From assembly GCA_002746645.1 (NCBI GenBank), contig PDPU01000023.1:62001-126000 (forward strand): DNA of 64,000 nucleotides, given 5' to 3'. A program made the translations under genes and the position numbers. Within the stretch, counting starts at the first letter, position 1; each line of letters opens with the position of its first letter. This DNA is from Gammaproteobacteria bacterium (lineage in GTDB: Bacteria > Pseudomonadota > Gammaproteobacteria > Granulosicoccales > Granulosicoccaceae). This document shows, piece by piece, positions 8,946-16,664 of this stretch. Below the pieces are notes generated by a model. It had not been told where the DNA came from, ran no database searches, and saw only the letters and a program-made list of their open reading frames with translations.

Positions 8946-10708
8946 TGAAAGTGATACCCTTGCTGGCACTCGCCGCCATCATCGCGTCGCAACTGGCGTC
9001 CGTCACCGCGGCAAACGCACTCGCGCCCTCGAAAACGGCAGCCGAATCACATGGCCTGGTGGAGACGAGTGCCGCCATTGACGCTCGCGCCGCCGCGCCG
9101 GCACTTGCCTGCGAAGGATCTGCACGCATATCACGAACGCTTGCCAACGGCGCGCGGTGGGATTTCTGCTGGTTGTCACGTGTGCGCGAAAACCTCGTGC
9201 TGAGCGACGTACACTTCACGCCACCCGGCGGCAGCCCGCTGCGCGTCCTCGCCAGTGCTTCCATTGCGCAGCTGCACGTTGCCTACGATGACAGCGACGT
9301 GACCTACAGTGACGTCACTCAGTATGGTCTTGGTGGCACCTGGTTGCAGGAGCTTTCGGAAGCCGACTGCGTGTACGGCGAGCGGCTCTATCAGGACTCA
9401 CGTGCGACTGCCTGCCTCTGGCAGGAAAACACCGCAACCACTGCTGTCGGCTCACTCGAAACGACACGCGGTTCGAGCCTGAATATCTATGCGGTGTCAC
9501 AGGTGGGTGCCTATACCTACGTCATCAGCTGGCGGCTCCATGACAACGGCGCGATCGAACCCGGCATCGGTGCAACCGGCGCGCTGCAGCGCAGTTCCAG
9601 CGAGCTCGAACTGCCCTTCGGACGCATTCTTTCGGGAGACGAAGACACGCTCTGGCTCTCGCACACGCACAACTACTACTGGCGACTCGATTTCGACCTC
9701 GGGGAGTCGGCCACCGACGACGCCGTATCCGAAGTGTCCTGGCCGCTGGTGGCAGGATCACGTCAGCGGCAGGAAACCTTCTTCGATACCGAACAGGCCC
9801 GCAGTATCGCACCCGACGAAAACCGTGGCTGGCAGATTCACGAACGCCGCGTCGATGGCGTCACCTCGGGCATGCGCTGGTTCATCGACCCCTATCGCTA
9901 CGGTCATCGGTATCAGCGCATGGACGTGGAACCCTTCAGCGAGCACGATTTCTTCGTCACGGTAGCCAACGACTGCGAGCGCTTCGCCAGCCAGAACGCA
10001 CGCTTCAACCCCGATTGCCTCAACGACGTGCTCGAGTATGCCGACGGTGAATCGCTGCACGGCGAAGACCTCGTCGTCTGGCACCGCGTGGCCTTTCACC
10101 ATGTGCCACGCAACGAAGATCAGCGCAACATGCACAGTCACTGGGACGGATTCGTGATACGACCACTCGGTCTGCCCGCCGATGACACACCCGTGAACCA
10201 TCCTCCCGTGCTCCTGCTCGAGAATCGAAGCAGCGTACCGGCAAGCACCGTCGACCTTCGCCTGGTGGCCAGCGACGCCGATGGCGACGACCTTGTCTGG
10301 ATGGCCTCGAATCTGCCGACGGGACTCGACATCGATCGTCGGGGACGTGTTTCCGGCCGTGTCGAAGCCCGCGGCAACTGGTCAGTGGACGTGGAAGTCT
10401 TCGATGGCGAGCATGTCGCCACCGGTAACTTCACCTGGCGCGTCGAAGAGGAACGGGGGCCAGTTGCGGTCGGCAGTGGCGGTGGTGGACTGAATCCACT
10501 GTGGCTGTTGCCGGCGTTGGCCGCGTGGATGCAGAGACACGGTCACGGCTGTCGCCGCGCGCACCGCCACGCGCACCGCCACGCACACCGCGCACACCGC
10601 GCACACCGCGCCACGCACACCGCCGCGCGCGCCGCCGGACGCATCGCGCGGACAGCCAGTGCCACCATCAGGCGGCCACGGCCGCCAGGGCGGGACGGCT
10701 TCAATTGA
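8942..10708 (+). CDS. Copper-amine-oxidase-like secreted protein with Ig-like and GlyGly-CTERM-like tail
   Basis: 588 residues from ATG 8942, which overlaps the previous stop. The signal peptide is MMKVIPLLALAAIIASQLAS. The catalytic-type domain (about 55-420) shows YGLGG, then SQVGAYTYVISW with the candidate topaquinone Tyr at about 191, HTHNYYWRLDFDL with HxH copper ligands at about 241/243, and VAFHHVPRNED with the third His at about 386. The Asn before and the Asp after the cofactor Tyr in the usual NYD are Ala and Thr here, so oxidase activity is uncertain. Residues about 420-500 form a cadherin/putative-Ig-like repeat (VASDADGDDLVW, GLDIDRRGRVSG). GSGGGGLNPLWLLPALAAW then resembles a GlyGly-CTERM sorting segment, followed by an unusual His/Arg/Ala-rich repeat tail. 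The 3' end overlaps the convergent gene by eight bases. Confidence 0.7.
   Translation: MMKVIPLLALAAIIASQLASVTAANALAPSKTAAESHGLVETSAAIDARAAAPALACEGSARISRTLANGARWDFCWLSRVRENLVLSDVHFTPPGGSPLRVLASASIAQLHVAYDDSDVTYSDVTQYGLGGTWLQELSEADCVYGERLYQDSRATACLWQENTATTAVGSLETTRGSSLNIYAVSQVGAYTYVISWRLHDNGAIEPGIGATGALQRSSSELELPFGRILSGDEDTLWLSHTHNYYWRLDFDLGESATDDAVSEVSWPLVAGSRQRQETFFDTEQARSIAPDENRGWQIHERRVDGVTSGMRWFIDPYRYGHRYQRMDVEPFSEHDFFVTVANDCERFASQNARFNPDCLNDVLEYADGESLHGEDLVVWHRVAFHHVPRNEDQRNMHSHWDGFVIRPLGLPADDTPVNHPPVLLLENRSSVPASTVDLRLVASDADGDDLVWMASNLPTGLDIDRRGRVSGRVEARGNWSVDVEVFDGEHVATGNFTWRVEEERGPVAVGSGGGGLNPLWLLPALAAWMQRHGHGCRRAHRHAHRHAHRAHRAHRATHTAARAAGRIARTASATIRRPRPPGRDGFN
10557..10632. repeat. 12-bp/9-bp tandem repeats coding a His-Arg-Ala tail
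   Basis: Two copies of gcgcaccgccac are followed by three of gcacaccgc and imperfect derivatives. In frame they encode (RH)AH-RAH units placed just after the predicted sorting segment of the amine-oxidase-like protein. The codon content is more repetitive than anything around it, suggesting recent slippage or expansion. Confidence 0.85.
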
Positions 10709-11546
10709 AGAGATCACCCTGCAGCTGCCGACGGGGTGGCGTGAAACGATCGCTGCGAAGCTGCATCGGATGCTGCCCGCAGGCGATTCCCGCACGCCGA
10801 CAGGCCAGCTCGAGACGCCGGGCGATGAGTTCGGCGCGCGGGCCATTGCCGCGCATGCGGAAACCGAATCGTGTGTCGTTGAGCTTGCCGCCACGGATCT
10901 CCCGCACACCGTTGAGCACGCGCTCCTTTTTCAAGGGACAGTGTTGCTCGAGCCATTCCTCGAACAGTTCGGGTAATTCGTGCGGGAGCCGCAGTGGTAT
11001 TGCCCATGCGCATTCAGCGCCTGCACAAGCCGCTTCGCGCACGATGGTTTCGATTTCCATCTCGTTCAGTGCCGGGATGATCGGGGAAATGGACACGCGC
11101 ACCGGAATACCTGCCGTGGCAAGCCGTTCGATGGTGCGCAGCCGCCGGTGAGGAGCCGACGCTCGTGGCTCGAGACAGCGTGAAAGCGACTTGTCGAGCG
11201 TGGTGATGGTGATGCTTGCGGTAACCAGCTGTTCACCGGCAAGTGCGGCAAGAATGTCGATATCGCGCTCGATCAGTGCCGACTTGGTGATGAGGTAACA
11301 GGGATGATGGCAGTCAAGCAGCACTTCGAGGATCGCCCTCGTGATACCGAGCTTTCGTTCCAGCGGCTGCCAGGCATCGGTGTTGACGCCGACGGCGATC
11401 GGTGCCGGCACATAGCCGGGCTTGTCGAAGGCTTCGGCAAGCAGCGCGGCGGCGTTTTCCTTGACGTAGAGAAGCCGCTTTTCGTAACGCCCGGTGCGAT
11501 TCGTAAGGGCACCCCGCCCCTTGCGTTTCCCGGCAAGTTGATGCAT
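10701..11546 (-). CDS. PA0069-family radical SAM protein lacking the Fe-S cluster segment
   Basis: 281 residues. The start (KRKGRGALTN, GRYE) and everything from LLYVKENAAALL to GDLFN match the PA0069/spore-photolyase-like radical SAM family: GVNTDAWQPLERKLGITR, LITKSALIERD, TTLDKSLSRCLEPRA, IPALNEMEIE and FGFRMRGNGP. That family is normally about 350 residues. It has a stretch of roughly 70 residues between GRFE and FETRL that holds the CxxxCxxC motif for the 4Fe-4S cluster. Here GRYE runs straight into KRLLYVKEN and no CxxxCxxC exists anywhere in the protein. The frame is intact, so this looks like an in-frame internal deletion, either real or an assembly collapse. Without the cluster, radical SAM chemistry should be impossible. 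Confidence 0.75.
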   Translation of the reverse strand: MHQLAGKRKGRGALTNRTGRYEKRLLYVKENAAALLAEAFDKPGYVPAPIAVGVNTDAWQPLERKLGITRAILEVLLDCHHPCYLITKSALIERDIDILAALAGEQLVTASITITTLDKSLSRCLEPRASAPHRRLRTIERLATAGIPVRVSISPIIPALNEMEIETIVREAACAGAECAWAIPLRLPHELPELFEEWLEQHCPLKKERVLNGVREIRGGKLNDTRFGFRMRGNGPRAELIARRLELACRRAGIACGQHPMQLRSDRFTPPRRQLQGDLFN

Positions 11547-11581
11547 GAGCCGATCCAGCTGTAATGATGTTCAGCTAACTG

Positions 11582-11610
11582 TATATAATTTTTGACCCTG
11601 TGTCCATCAA
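11582..11610 (-). promoter_or_regulatory. Candidate sigma-70 promoter for the radical SAM gene
   Basis: Read on the minus strand, TTGATG (11610-11605) and TATATA (11587-11582) are 17 bases apart, in one of the few AT-rich patches of the window. Transcription would begin about 30 bases before the ATG at 11546. The same patch reads TATAAT on the plus strand, but without a matching -35. Confidence 0.45.
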
Positions 11611-11682
11611 CAAACAGATTGCCGCCACCGATCCGCGGGATGACCACCGCCGGTGCCCGTACGCAACGTCGGCTGTTCGCCT

Positions 11683-13557
11683 TCAGCCGTCAACACGATC
11701 AACCGAGTTGAGTTGATAGTGAGCCACACCATGTTTCTCGCGTCTTGAGTCACGGAAGAGTGCCTTGGCCAGCGCGATCATCATGAGCACCATGACCATG
11801 GTGAAGGGCAAGGCGCCGATGATCATCGCGTTCTTCAGCGCCGAGAGCGGGTTGGCGCCCTCACCCGTGTTGCCGGCGATGATCAGTGCACCGATGACGA
11901 GCGTCAGCAGGAGCCCCCAGATGATGCGGTGCTTGATGCCGGTCTCCTGTGCACCACCCGACATGATGGTGTTGACCACGAGAATGCCCGAATCTGCCGA
12001 GGTGACGAGGAAGGTCATGATCAGCACCACGCACATCACCGTGAGAATCGAGTAGATATTCTCGCTGAGCATCTGCTCGAGCGTCACGAAGAGCTTGTTG
12101 GTGTCGGTCGCACCGAGAATCATGCCGTCGGCGGCACCGTTCAGTTCGAGATCGATGGCCGTGCCACCGAGGATGGTCATCCACAGGAAGCAGACGATGG
12201 CCGGTACGATGACGCAGCCGATGATGAATTCACGCACCGTGCGTCCCTTCGAGATACGCGCAAGGAACAAGCCGACGAAGGGCGAAAAGGCAATCCACCA
12301 GGCCCAGTAGAAGCTGGTCCAGCCGGCCTGCCAGCCGAAGAGACGCTGCTCGGTTCCCGCTGCGTAGAGCGCGGCGAGTTCATCGGCGCTGGCCACGGCG
12401 GTGACTTCCGCCGGCAGACCTTCCACGAAGGCGCTGTAGCTGCCCCAGGGGTCGCCGGCCATGGCGAAGAGTTCAGCGCGTGTGTCGCTCGAGATCTGCG
12501 ACAGGGTTTCGGGAATCGCGGCGGCAAATGCTTCCGGTGACAGTGGCGCATAGGCGAGAAAACTCGTGGGCAGGAAGTTGAGGATGTAGTCCACGAGGCT
12601 CTTGCCGAACTGCGTCATCGAGAACACGAAGGAGCCGAAGAACACGAAGGTCAGGAGCAGGATGAGCGACAGCACGAGGTTCAGGTTCGAGAGGTACTTG
12701 ATGCCTCGCCCCACCCCGGAAACCGCAGAGAGGATCGACATGCTCATGATCACGAAGAGTGCGGCAAGCAGGCCCACCGTGGAGGGCTGCGGCGGCGCTT
12801 CTCCGTTCGTCACCTGCATGAGCCATTCGGCACCGGAAATCGAGTAGAGCCCGTCGACGAACTGGCTGACGCCGAAACCGATGGTGACCGCAACACCGAG
12901 GAGTGTCGCCACCACGCCGAGAATATCGACCACATGACCGAGAAAACCGTTGGCGGCACGTCCGAGCAGCGGTGTCAGGGCGCTGCGGATCGTGAGCGGC
13001 ATTTCACGTGAATAGGCGTAGTAGGCCAGCGAAAGGCCGGTGATGACGTAGATGCCCCAGGCGTGGAAACCGTAGTGCAGGAAGGTGTAACGATACCCCG
13101 ACTTCAGCGCCTCGGCGGTATTGCCCTCGACCTCACCTGAAATCACGATCGGGTTCGAGCCCCAGAGACCGAGAGGCTCTGCCGTGGCAAACACCATGAG
13201 TCCGACGCCGAGACCGGCACCGAACATCATCGAGAACCAGGAAAAGTTGGAAAACTCCGGTGTGGTGCCGGGCACACCAAGCAACCTGGAACCCGTTCCC
13301 GGGAGAATCGCCAGTATCAGCAGGAACACGACGAACACTGCCACCGCGTACATGTAGAAGGTGTTGAACACCTCGAGCAGGGACGAGTTGGTCGAGGACA
13401 GGAAGGCCCCGGCCACTTCCGGCTGGACAAGCGCCCAGAGCACGAGAGCCACGATGATGAACTTGCTGATCAGGGCGATCGGAATGCTGTTGTCCTTGTA
13501 GAACCCTTCGTCGGCCGTCTTGATGTCGAGTTCCGTAAACGGTGGTCTGGTGCTCAT
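11683..13557 (-). CDS. BCCT family osmolyte transporter (betaine/carnitine/choline type)
   Basis: 624 residues from the ATG at 13557 (MSTRPPFTEL); the upstream extension of the frame lacks family sequence. About twelve membrane segments are visible. The substrate-site motif region reads GAGLGVGLMVFATAEPLGLWG, like the BCCT GxGxGLxFWGxAEP motif but with F for the usual Trp. The BCCT signature is present as WAWWIAFSPFVGLFLARISKGRTVREFI. These carriers import glycine betaine, choline or related zwitterions with Na+ or H+. The window also encodes sarcosine oxidase, so betaine-derived methylamines are sensible substrates, although the genes are 45 kb apart. A larger periplasmic-side loop (about 360-430) makes the protein longer than the smallest members. 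Confidence 0.92.
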   Translation of the reverse strand: MSTRPPFTELDIKTADEGFYKDNSIPIALISKFIIVALVLWALVQPEVAGAFLSSTNSSLLEVFNTFYMYAVAVFVVFLLILAILPGTGSRLLGVPGTTPEFSNFSWFSMMFGAGLGVGLMVFATAEPLGLWGSNPIVISGEVEGNTAEALKSGYRYTFLHYGFHAWGIYVITGLSLAYYAYSREMPLTIRSALTPLLGRAANGFLGHVVDILGVVATLLGVAVTIGFGVSQFVDGLYSISGAEWLMQVTNGEAPPQPSTVGLLAALFVIMSMSILSAVSGVGRGIKYLSNLNLVLSLILLLTFVFFGSFVFSMTQFGKSLVDYILNFLPTSFLAYAPLSPEAFAAAIPETLSQISSDTRAELFAMAGDPWGSYSAFVEGLPAEVTAVASADELAALYAAGTEQRLFGWQAGWTSFYWAWWIAFSPFVGLFLARISKGRTVREFIIGCVIVPAIVCFLWMTILGGTAIDLELNGAADGMILGATDTNKLFVTLEQMLSENIYSILTVMCVVLIMTFLVTSADSGILVVNTIMSGGAQETGIKHRIIWGLLLTLVIGALIIAGNTGEGANPLSALKNAMIIGALPFTMVMVLMMIALAKALFRDSRREKHGVAHYQLNSVDRVDG

Positions 13558-13895
13558 GCGCTCTATCCTGTGGTTGTAGAGTTCCTGTGCCTGAAAGACA
13601 GTATTTTCCGACGGTCGCATTCTGTCTCGTGAGCGACGCATTCTGTCACAGATTGGTCACAACACCAAACCATCACGAGAATTCATTCACGGACCTGTCC
13701 GTTTTCCGTCCGAACTCTTTCCTGAATGGCGCGTGCCGTGATGGTTCGTTTCAGCGTGCACGCAGCCAGGTTCTGCTGCACCGTGCCGCAGGCGCTTGCG
13801 TGTGCCTGCGTCGCTGGTGAAGTGCCCACGGAGAGTGCTTGCCGTACTCGCGGAGAGTGCTCTCGGAAAGTGCTCGAAGAGAAAGGCTTGTTAAA
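13558..13895. other. Intergenic region with imperfect repeats
   Basis: 338 bases between the divergent BCCT gene and the exported-protein gene. No convincing ORF was found. From about 13826 to 13885 there are diverged copies of cggagagtgct (cggagagtgctt, cggagagtgctc, cggaaagtgctc). A purine-rich gagaaagg sits about ten bases before the ATG at 13896. No clear promoter was picked by eye. Confidence 0.6.
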
Positions 13896-15590
13896 ATGAC
13901 CGAGCACCTGAAAACCGACCAAGACCTCGGAAACCGTCTCATGCGCAAGCAATGGAAAACGACTGCCACAGCACTCTCCTGTTGCTCTGCCGTTCTGCTG
14001 TCGATCGGGAACCTCGGTGCCAGTAGCGGCGACGCCTGCCCCGGCAGCTTCACCAAGCAGGAACGGGTATCCATTCGGGCCGTGGCGAAGCCTCCCTACA
14101 ACCGGATGTTCCGCGAGCCCGGGTTCAAGTCACGTATACGACGCATTACCAATACCGCACCCGGCGAAGTGATTCGCCCGGCAGGTGGTGCGGTACAGGC
14201 CTGGAACATCGACGAATCCCTCCTGTTGCTGCACGGTTACGGTGGCAGCCCCGGCCCGCGTCTGCTCGATGGCCTGGACTACAAGCCGATGGCCACGCTG
14301 CCGCTGCCACTGGGCGACTCGGCGGCCCGGGCCGACATCTTCTGGTCCAGCGACGCGCCTCGCGAGCTGTACTACATCGCCGGCAGTGGTGAAAACAACG
14401 GCAAGCTCGTCAGACACTCGCTCGAGAGCAACTCCGACGAGATGCTGTCCGATCCGGGAACACGATGCAAGGGCGCAGGTTACGATCCCGACAGCCTGCG
14501 CATGGTCAAACCACTCGGCAACGATGACACCTTCTTCTTCCGCTGCGGCAACGACACTGGCGGCCTGCTGCTTGCCTGGCATCGCGAGGACGACAGCTAC
14601 GCCGAACGGAAGATCGAAGATGCACCGCCATCGGATGCCCTGCCGCTACCCTCGCATGACGGCAGCAAGGTGGTATTCCAGGGTGTTGCCATGGATCGCG
14701 CACTCGAGGATTCGCCCGGGGAACTGGACTTGAGCGATCGGAATACCGCAGTCACCATCGGCGAAGGGCGGACCGGCACACCGGTTCTGTGGCACGCAGC
14801 CCAGCATGAAGCACCTCGGCGTTGCAATGACGACATGTGGGGCGGTGTCGGTCTTCTCGTCGAATATCCGCTTGATACGGGAAACTGCCGGAACGTCATC
14901 AGCCCCACCGACGGCTATCCCGAACCCGGTGCTGACTACAGCCTCTCCTCAGGCAGCCTCGCACAACCGCGGCTCCTTGCCATGACCAACATGGCCTACG
15001 ACGAGCAGAGCTGGTACCTCAACGGCAAGCCCGCCCCCCTGCTCAACGGCGAGATCGTGACACTCGATGGCACCGTGGGCGAAGCGTCGGTCTGCCGCCT
15101 TGCGCATCATCGCAGTTTCGGCCGCGAGGCGGGAAACGCCGAGGGTTATGACCCGATACTGGCCGAGCCCGCGGTGACCCTCAGCCCACGTGCGTCACGT
15201 CTGCTGTTTGCATCCGACTGGTACGACTCGGGTTCGGTCGATACCTACGTGATCGAACTGCCGAATCATGCCATCCTGAATGTGGCTGGTCTCTGGCGTG
15301 ACCGCGACTATCCCAGCATCTTCACGCGCATCGAACAGACAGGTTCGTCACTGTCACTTGAACGACAGACCGAGTCAACGGGTGGCATCCCCGCTTTCAA
15401 GAGCCGTGGGGAAGGCCGCACCGATGGCTACGAGGTAAGGTTTACCTACGAAACGCAATACGCGAACGATGTGCGTGCGACCGGAACCTGCAGTGGCAAG
15501 AGCAATGCCAAAGCCGAGTCCATCACCCTACGCTGCGAGGACAGCTTCATCGGAGATGTCCGCACGATCCTGATTCGCCAGGAGGAATGA
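13896..15590 (+). CDS. Exported beta-propeller-like protein of unknown function
   Basis: 564 residues from ATG 13896, preferred for the upstream gagaaagg; a second ATG at 13941 would give a tighter signal peptide (MRKQWKTTATALSCC). A hydrophobic stretch ending in GNLGASSGDA suggests export. The body contains repeated strand-turn segments such as ADIFWSSDAPRELYYIAG, SHDGSKVVFQG and SPRASRLLFASDW, like TolB/WD40-type propellers. The last 100 residues (VAGLWRDRDYPSIFTRIEQT to ILIRQEE) look like a separate small beta-barrel of the kind in which an exported protein measures similarity to a ligand-binding fold. Cysteines are frequent, which fits disulphides. No catalytic motif was recognised. Convergent with the NRPS operon. 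Confidence 0.6.
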   Translation: MTEHLKTDQDLGNRLMRKQWKTTATALSCCSAVLLSIGNLGASSGDACPGSFTKQERVSIRAVAKPPYNRMFREPGFKSRIRRITNTAPGEVIRPAGGAVQAWNIDESLLLLHGYGGSPGPRLLDGLDYKPMATLPLPLGDSAARADIFWSSDAPRELYYIAGSGENNGKLVRHSLESNSDEMLSDPGTRCKGAGYDPDSLRMVKPLGNDDTFFFRCGNDTGGLLLAWHREDDSYAERKIEDAPPSDALPLPSHDGSKVVFQGVAMDRALEDSPGELDLSDRNTAVTIGEGRTGTPVLWHAAQHEAPRRCNDDMWGGVGLLVEYPLDTGNCRNVISPTDGYPEPGADYSLSSGSLAQPRLLAMTNMAYDEQSWYLNGKPAPLLNGEIVTLDGTVGEASVCRLAHHRSFGREAGNAEGYDPILAEPAVTLSPRASRLLFASDWYDSGSVDTYVIELPNHAILNVAGLWRDRDYPSIFTRIEQTGSSLSLERQTESTGGIPAFKSRGEGRTDGYEVRFTYETQYANDVRATGTCSGKSNAKAESITLRCEDSFIGDVRTILIRQEE

Positions 15591-15623
15591 CCTGTCATTC
15601 ACTTCCGTCATGCAACCCTGGCG

Positions 15624-16664
15624 TCACACCTTGCGCTCGCCAGACGGCGTCTGCGCATCGCCCCGGCCGAACTGCGCATCGTCGCCCCGGCCGGACTGCG
15701 CATCACACCCAACGGGGCTGGCGATGCCGAAACTGCGCACTGCCCAGTCGACGATGTCACGATGCACCGCATCACGGTGTATCTGCAGCATGTTCAGGTG
15801 ATCGTTGTCGGGAAAGTACCGATGGCTGACCATGCCACGAAAATCGAAGTCGCGGAAGGTATCGTCGAACTGGCCATGGTAGTTGTAGTAACCGGATACG
15901 CCTCCACTGAACACGAAATGCATCTTCACACCTCGTGACGCCAGTTTCTCGATCAGCTGGCCGGATTGTTCACGGCTCAGATCGGTAAAGGCAAGCAGAC
16001 TCATGAAGCCAGCGCGCTGCGCGCTCCCGCTCTCGATGGCCTGTGCATCGTCGTGATTCCGCCCTTGACGACGACTGTCCCGATACCGCTTCCAGAGTCT
16101 CTGCCAGCGCCAGGCTTCGAGGGATCGAGGCAGCAGATGAAACAACACGTGATGGATGTAGAATCGCGCCGTCCTGTAACCTGTTCCGTCCAGGTTCACC
16201 AGCCCAATCACGCGTTCATCGTGTTCGGCCTTGCGCAAGGTGTCGTATGCACCGGAGCACAGACCCATCAGCACGAACCGTCGGTAGCCATGTTCGTGCT
16301 CGAGAAAGTCCATGGCGCGATCGAGGTCGGTCGATACCAGTTCGAGGTTGTCACTGACATCGGTACGCGGTCCACTGTCGCCAAGCCCCGAAATGTCGAT
16401 ACGTATCGAACAGAAACCTTCTTCCCCGAGTTTCCGTGCCAGATCCGTGTTCAGCCGGTTCGGGCCCACCCGGTGCAGGAACCCCGCGTTGATCAACACC
16501 ACCGCCGGTCTGCCGTGACCCTTGTCGACACCGTGAACAATGCCGACGAGCGCGGTACTCTCGTCGATGACAACCGCGCGTTCATCGAACGCTTCTGCAC
16601 CCGATGCACGCGGTTCACTCGGTTGTTCGTCCGCAAGTTTCATTTCGCCGGCAGACTGTTTCAT
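15624..16664 (-). CDS. Alpha/beta hydrolase, exosortase A-associated hydrolase type
   Basis: 346 residues; the ATG at 16664 overlaps the NRPS stop as ATGA, so the two are translationally coupled. The fold is clear: PAVVLINAGFLHRVGPNR (oxyanion region), SIRIDISGLGDSG, nucleophile elbow MGLCSGAYD with Ser at GxCSG, and the His in FPDNDHLNM. The RVGPNR and GLCSG features recall the exosortase A system-associated hydrolase 1 family from EPS/PEP-CTERM loci. No exosortase is seen here. It is likely the last gene of the NRPS operon and may release, transfer or edit the peptide product. The C-terminus carries a Gln/Gly/Arg/Asp repeat tail (DAQSGRGD, DAQFGRGD). Confidence 0.75.
   Translation of the reverse strand: MKQSAGEMKLADEQPSEPRASGAEAFDERAVVIDESTALVGIVHGVDKGHGRPAVVLINAGFLHRVGPNRLNTDLARKLGEEGFCSIRIDISGLGDSGPRTDVSDNLELVSTDLDRAMDFLEHEHGYRRFVLMGLCSGAYDTLRKAEHDERVIGLVNLDGTGYRTARFYIHHVLFHLLPRSLEAWRWQRLWKRYRDSRRQGRNHDDAQAIESGSAQRAGFMSLLAFTDLSREQSGQLIEKLASRGVKMHFVFSGGVSGYYNYHGQFDDTFRDFDFRGMVSHRYFPDNDHLNMLQIHRDAVHRDIVDWAVRSFGIASPVGCDAQSGRGDDAQFGRGDAQTPSGERKV
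15649..15707. repeat. 21-24-bp repeat in hydrolase C-terminal tail
   Basis: Two and a half copies of ctgcgcatcg(tcg)ccccggccgga encode the DAQxGRGD units at the end of the hydrolase on the minus strand. The copies differ by a codon insertion and point changes. Confidence 0.8.

Noticed and set aside
11578..11592. LexA-like half site (ctgtatat)
   Set aside because: The other arm does not match CTGT-N8-ACAG; the patch is better explained as -10 sequence.
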